Shown: positions 30,324 through 33,967 of the stretch, one piece after another
Numbering within the stretch: position 1 is the first letter of the stretch
Layout of the letters: every line of letters begins with the position of its first letter
NCBI RefSeq assembly: GCF_003606285.1
Contig: NZ_CP028888.1
Coordinates: 1 to 33,967 of the forward strand
Length of the DNA stretch: 33,967 bases
Direction of reading: 5' to 3'
From: Borrelia turcica IST7
GTDB taxonomy: Bacteria; Spirochaetota; Spirochaetia; Borreliales; Borreliaceae
Program-made: the position numbers and the translations under genes
The notes under the pieces: generated by a model
Database searches by the model: none
Told to the model about the DNA's origin: nothing
The model's input: only the letters and a program-made list of their open reading frames with translations

Positions 30324-32426
30324 ATGCCAGAAGACGATAATAAAGACAAGTTCACTATTCCTATTACAGTAAATATAGGAGCGAACACGGATAGTGCTCA
30401 TAAACAAATTATCGAAGATATTAATGAAATAGAAACAGACGCGCGTATTGGAATTGATAGTGCTTATTTTAAAAATAGACTAGATGAGCTTAAGAAAAAT
30501 TTTAAAACAAAATCTATAGCAGACCTAAGAGTTGGCATTAATACAAAAAGCAATCAAATTAATCTTGTAAAGCGCAATTTAATTGAAGAGAAGGAGGCAA
30601 TAAAGCAAGCATACGCCTTTAAGAAGGCGTCCTTTAAAGAAGAGCTTAAGCAACTTGAATCAACACCCACTACAGCGGAAACAAAAGTACACGCTAAGTC
30701 ACTTAAAAGTAGCCTTAAGGAAATAGAGGTTGAGGAGAAGAGTAAGCTAAAAGAAGCGGACGAGCGGGCTAATACACAAGTTAACAGACTTAAAGCAGAC
30801 CGTGATATAGAGAGTCAATTCTTTAAAGAACGAATGACACAAGAACAGGATAACCTACGGGGGCAAAAACAAGCACAGCGATTCAAGGATAGGGAAGAGA
30901 ATAGAATTAGACGCGAAGAGGAAAAGCGAATTAAGAAAACTTTTCAAGAAACTTCAAGGCTTATGAGAAGTGGATTAAGCTATGAGCAAGCACGCGAAGA
31001 GGGTGAGAAGCGAGCCAGACAAACAGAGGGTGAATACTACAAAAAGAGACTTAAACAACTTAAAGAGAATGGCATAGCTACTAGTGAATTTTCTAAAGCT
31101 ATCGCTAAATTGAAGAAAAATACAAGCTTTTTAACACAAACTATGGCTAATATTACAGGTAATCTTATAAGTAATATGGCAAGTTTCATAACAAGCGGGC
31201 TTAAAGACGGCTTTTCAGCTACCAAGAATAGAGATATGAGTAAAGCACATGCTCATATTAAAAGAGGCGGAAGGAATTTTGACGCTCTTCGTGAACTTTA
31301 TAAAGCTAATCCTAACAAAATGCCCAAACTAACTCAGGGAGAGAGCATTAATTTTGAAATTATTAAGCAAATGAACCAACGGGGTATTGATTTTAACAGC
31401 GAAGCCGAAATAATAGCAGGTTCTCTTAACCTAGAGAACATGTATGCATTAAGAGGAGGCAATACTACTAATGCTACACTCAAGGGAATAGAGTTGGCTT
31501 TAAGTTTAGTAGAAACTCAATATGCAAACATAGGAGAAGCTTTTAACATAGTAGAATCATTAGGTAGGGGTGAACTTAGCGGGTTATATGGAATAGCACG
31601 GAAATTGGGCGCTAAGGGTGGTAGGTATACAGAATTAGGCCTACAGGATAGAGAACGTAAGTATGCAACAAGTCAAAAGGGTACCACTCTTATTGAAGAG
31701 GACTTAGCTCTTGTAATGCAATTACTTAAAGGCAAAATTGCAAATACAGAAGGCGTTAAAGAAAAACTTGACTTGCACAAAAACATAAGTAAGGCGTCTT
31801 ATTTTACAGCAGAAAAGCAGGCTCAAGCAAGTGACTTTATAGCACACAAAACAGGAGCCACAATAAAAGCCACATCAAATTGGTATGAGGCTAACCAAAT
31901 ACAAAAAGAGAAACTAAAAGAAAACCTATCTTTTAAAGAATATCGCAAACAAGAATTAAAGAAGAAGAAACATATATATGACAAAATAAAACCATTAGGT
32001 AATTATTCAACAACACAAGAGTATATTCCCGATTTCATTGACAATTCGGTAGAAAAGAAGGGTGATGATTACTATGTTAAATCACACTCAAAAGGTTACA
32101 TGGGTGGTGTTGAAAAGCGCAAACTTAATAAAGCAGAAGTTGATGCTTATCTTAAGTTTAAAGGCGATGATGATATTATTCACTCACAATGGCAAAAGGC
32201 AAGAGAGCAAGGGCAGACGCCAGAGGACATACTACAAAATGGTATGACTAAGAGCAGTAGTAAGGATATAAGCCATATTAATACAGAAGGAATCAATAAA
32301 TCACTTGCTAGCACCACTACAGCTATTAGTAACTTTACAAATGCCGTATCAAATGCTACTCAACAACTTAACACAAGGTTTCCTTTAAGTAAAACTACGC
32401 TTAAAGATAGCATAGGTAGAAGTTAA
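30324..32426 (+). CDS. DUF759-like tape measure protein
   Basis: 700 residues from ATG 30324, after AGGAAGC; the frame is open further upstream to 30261 but no ribosome site supports that. The N-terminal half is a long, highly charged coiled coil (KQRFKDREENRIRREEEKRI and neighbours, ~residues 60-250). A hydrophobic helix region (FLTQTMANITGNLISNMASFI, ~275-300) follows, as in tape measure proteins that insert in the target membrane. The C-terminal third is mixed. Its length sets tail length; at 700 residues a tail of roughly 100 nm is expected by the common 1.5 Å per residue rule. Confidence 0.72.
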   Translation: MPEDDNKDKFTIPITVNIGANTDSAHKQIIEDINEIETDARIGIDSAYFKNRLDELKKNFKTKSIADLRVGINTKSNQINLVKRNLIEEKEAIKQAYAFKKASFKEELKQLESTPTTAETKVHAKSLKSSLKEIEVEEKSKLKEADERANTQVNRLKADRDIESQFFKERMTQEQDNLRGQKQAQRFKDREENRIRREEEKRIKKTFQETSRLMRSGLSYEQAREEGEKRARQTEGEYYKKRLKQLKENGIATSEFSKAIAKLKKNTSFLTQTMANITGNLISNMASFITSGLKDGFSATKNRDMSKAHAHIKRGGRNFDALRELYKANPNKMPKLTQGESINFEIIKQMNQRGIDFNSEAEIIAGSLNLENMYALRGGNTTNATLKGIELALSLVETQYANIGEAFNIVESLGRGELSGLYGIARKLGAKGGRYTELGLQDRERKYATSQKGTTLIEEDLALVMQLLKGKIANTEGVKEKLDLHKNISKASYFTAEKQAQASDFIAHKTGATIKATSNWYEANQIQKEKLKENLSFKEYRKQELKKKKHIYDKIKPLGNYSTTQEYIPDFIDNSVEKKGDDYYVKSHSKGYMGGVEKRKLNKAEVDAYLKFKGDDDIIHSQWQKAREQGQTPEDILQNGMTKSSSKDISHINTEGINKSLASTTTAISNFTNAVSNATQQLNTRFPLSKTTLKDSIGRS

Positions 32427-32441
32427 TTTTAAGGAGAAAAG

Positions 32442-33140
32442 ATGAGTTTTGATTTTTTTAAAAAGGTAACAAACCCCGATAAATTCCTAGATATCATTAA
32501 AGATGCTAAATGGGGTGCGGATGATACCGAAAACGCTAAGCTTAAACTAGAGCGAGAGAAGGCATATACATTCATTAAGGCAAATTCAAAACTTATCTTA
32601 GAAATATGTAATCAAATCATACTGTTATTTGGAAGAGGAAGTAATTGGATGGCGCTCTATCCGCGTCTTGATTTTTATGGACTAGGTTTTATTCCACAAT
32701 TATTCCTAATTTCAGCTACAAATGAATACATGGAAATATCAACAGGGCAGGACGGGTCTAGTTATCCTGTAATAAATCCTGTAACTAGAAACTTACAAAA
32801 TGCTAGTTATAATATCTATGGCAAACCATATACTATTACTCTAAATGAAGGAATTTTGACTAGTTTTTATGAAAAAATCATTTTTGACGAGTCATTAAAG
32901 CGAATCCCTGCACTTAATGCAATACTTAGGGAAACTAAAAGTTTAGTTAGAAAACAACTAGAAGAGCGTGTTAAAGCAGGTGTTCCCTTCTCATTCTTTT
33001 CACCACTTACAGGATATATCCCCTACACAAAAATCCCGCGTCTTGTATCACGCCCTACGGAATATGAGGGGACATACAATGTATCAATAAGCATAGAAGA
33101 GATTGAAGTTGGCTACCTAGAAGATTTTGAATTTGAATAA
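32442..33140 (+). CDS. DUF792-like tail protein
   Basis: 232 residues, ATG 32442, with AAGGAG seven bases upstream. Contains ILLFGRGSNWMALYPRLDFYG, ISATNEYMEISTGQDGSSYP and PRLVSRPTEYEGTYNVSIS. The Borrelia DUF792 family is the likely match. Gene order (tape measure, this gene, DUF693 hub, spike) places it with baseplate/tail tip proteins that link tube and hub, as XkdP-like proteins do elsewhere. The role is inferred. Confidence 0.6.
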   Translation: MSFDFFKKVTNPDKFLDIIKDAKWGADDTENAKLKLEREKAYTFIKANSKLILEICNQIILLFGRGSNWMALYPRLDFYGLGFIPQLFLISATNEYMEISTGQDGSSYPVINPVTRNLQNASYNIYGKPYTITLNEGILTSFYEKIIFDESLKRIPALNAILRETKSLVRKQLEERVKAGVPFSFFSPLTGYIPYTKIPRLVSRPTEYEGTYNVSISIEEIEVGYLEDFEFE

Positions 33141-33151
33141 GAGAAGCAGTT

Positions 33152-33967
33152 ATGGTTAAATACGATTTTAAAATTGAATTTTATAATTATGATGATACTA
33201 ACTACATAATAGCCTCTAAGCCAAAGCTTACAATTGATACGGCTCTCTCTAAAGCTTACATAGAACTCACTATTGGCAATAATTATGGGACAGAAAGCGG
33301 TATGCTTTATAAAGCAGGTTCACTTAAGATATATAATGTTCCACAAACCTTTAATGAGAACAAACAACTTAATATCAAATTCCATGATGCTGTTAAGATT
33401 AGCTATAAAAAGCTTGCTTATTCTAATGAGTATCACTTCCTACTAAACGGACTTATTCACACACCAATGGATACAGATTATCTATCAAGAGATTTTAGTG
33501 TTGATTATGATATTACAAATTCTATTCTAAATTACAAGATTAATAGCATATTTAGAGAACCAGCAGACCCCACTTCTATAAACTCACCCCTTATAAAGCG
33601 AAATATTAATTTTAAGGGCAAGTCAATAGGCGAGGCTATAAGTACGGTATTTAAGGGCAATGAAGAATTACACCTGCCTAAAAATATCACAAATACTAAA
33701 ATTAATAGGGCATTTACATGCTCTTCACTAAACGAATTCTTAACAGCACTTGCACGCAATTACACCATTATTTGTAAAGTAGAGCCTCAAGACAAGAATA
33801 ATAACATAGACTCAGTCTATCATTTTTATTATAAAACGGTACCAAAAGAAGGGGGGGATAGCTTTTTAAAACCACTTGCTCTTGAAAAGTTCGGATTACA
33901 CTTTATTCCACAACAAGAATTAAAATACTCAACAGAGACCAGACAGCAACTAGTCTATTGGAATGCA
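33152..33967 (+). CDS. N-terminal 272 codons of DUF693-type tail hub protein (continues at base 1)
   Basis: The ATG at 33152 has a weak ribosome site (GAGAAG) 11 bases after the previous stop. The frame is open for exactly 272 codons to the last base. It begins VKYDFKIEFYNYDDTNYIIA and has beta-rich repeats typical of gp27/XkdQ-type hub proteins, with NYGTESGMLYKAGSLKIYNV. Its last residues (LVYWNA) join in frame to the window start (QVLYTHR). The whole is about 329 residues. The Borrelia DUF693 family is the likely match. Confidence 0.75.
   Translation, partial: MVKYDFKIEFYNYDDTNYIIASKPKLTIDTALSKAYIELTIGNNYGTESGMLYKAGSLKIYNVPQTFNENKQLNIKFHDAVKISYKKLAYSNEYHFLLNGLIHTPMDTDYLSRDFSVDYDITNSILNYKINSIFREPADPTSINSPLIKRNINFKGKSIGEAISTVFKGNEELHLPKNITNTKINRAFTCSSLNEFLTALARNYTIICKVEPQDKNNNIDSVYHFYYKTVPKEGGDSFLKPLALEKFGLHFIPQQELKYSTETRQQLVYWNA

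Overview
The window reads as one complete circular prophage plasmid of a Borrelia spirochaete, related to the cp32/phiBB-1 family. The evidence is low G+C, Bdr repeat proteins, a BlyA/BlyB-like pair, the Borrelia plasmid maintenance families PF57/62, PF32 (ParA) and PF49, and a long run of genes matching Borrelia phage families (DUF777, DUF276, DUF735, DUF685, DUF1357, DUF228, DUF1506, DUF787, DUF1463, DUF1473, DUF1322, DUF759, DUF792, DUF693). Family names come from memory of these proteins, not from a search. The last open frame (33152-33967) ends on a codon boundary and continues in frame into the open frame at base 1 (stop at 172-174). The window is therefore probably a ~34 kb circle opened inside a DUF693-type gene. 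A plasmid thymidylate kinase, an integrase and the lack of erp, mlp and rev genes suggest a relapsing-fever-group or related species rather than B. burgdorferi; this is inference.

Layout. 1-4741 (+): baseplate, spike and tail fibre genes. 4766-5737 (+): holin-like BlyA/BlyB, a small coiled-coil protein and a lipoprotein. 5768-6469 (-): thymidylate kinase. 6574-7990: a non-coding block around a small minus-strand bdr gene, which I read as tandem minus-strand small-RNA genes of three types, each with its own promoter and intrinsic terminator. 8234-11258 (+): replication/partition genes PF57/62, PF32 and PF49, with inverted repeats between them and no PF50. 11549-15416 (+): a recombination operon behind a strong promoter (unknown 160-aa protein, ERF-type annealing protein, basic coiled-coil protein, YqaJ-like exonuclease). 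15521-18859 (-): the terminase operon, facing the other way. 19037-19930 (-): an exported protein with its own promoter. 20521-22462 (+): tyrosine recombinase, a small hydrophilic protein and a second, repeat-rich bdr. 22613-33967 and on to 174 (+): portal, scaffold- and capsid-like genes, head-tail connectors, contractile sheath and tube, tail chaperones, tape measure and hub.

How it works together. PF57/62, PF32 and PF49 would keep the prophage as a plasmid. The ERF/exonuclease operon would act in phage DNA recombination. TerS/TerL package DNA through the portal into the head, and the contractile tail is built from the 28-34 kb and 0-5 kb genes. BlyA/BlyB would act at the membrane at release. 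Two late genes, the portal at 22613 and the gp25-like gene at 1081, share a near-identical upstream element at the same distance from the ATG, suggesting a common phage promoter and leaderless mRNA. The most unusual material is the small-RNA array at 6.6-8.0 kb and the terminase operon, whose orientation and strand composition suggest an inversion.
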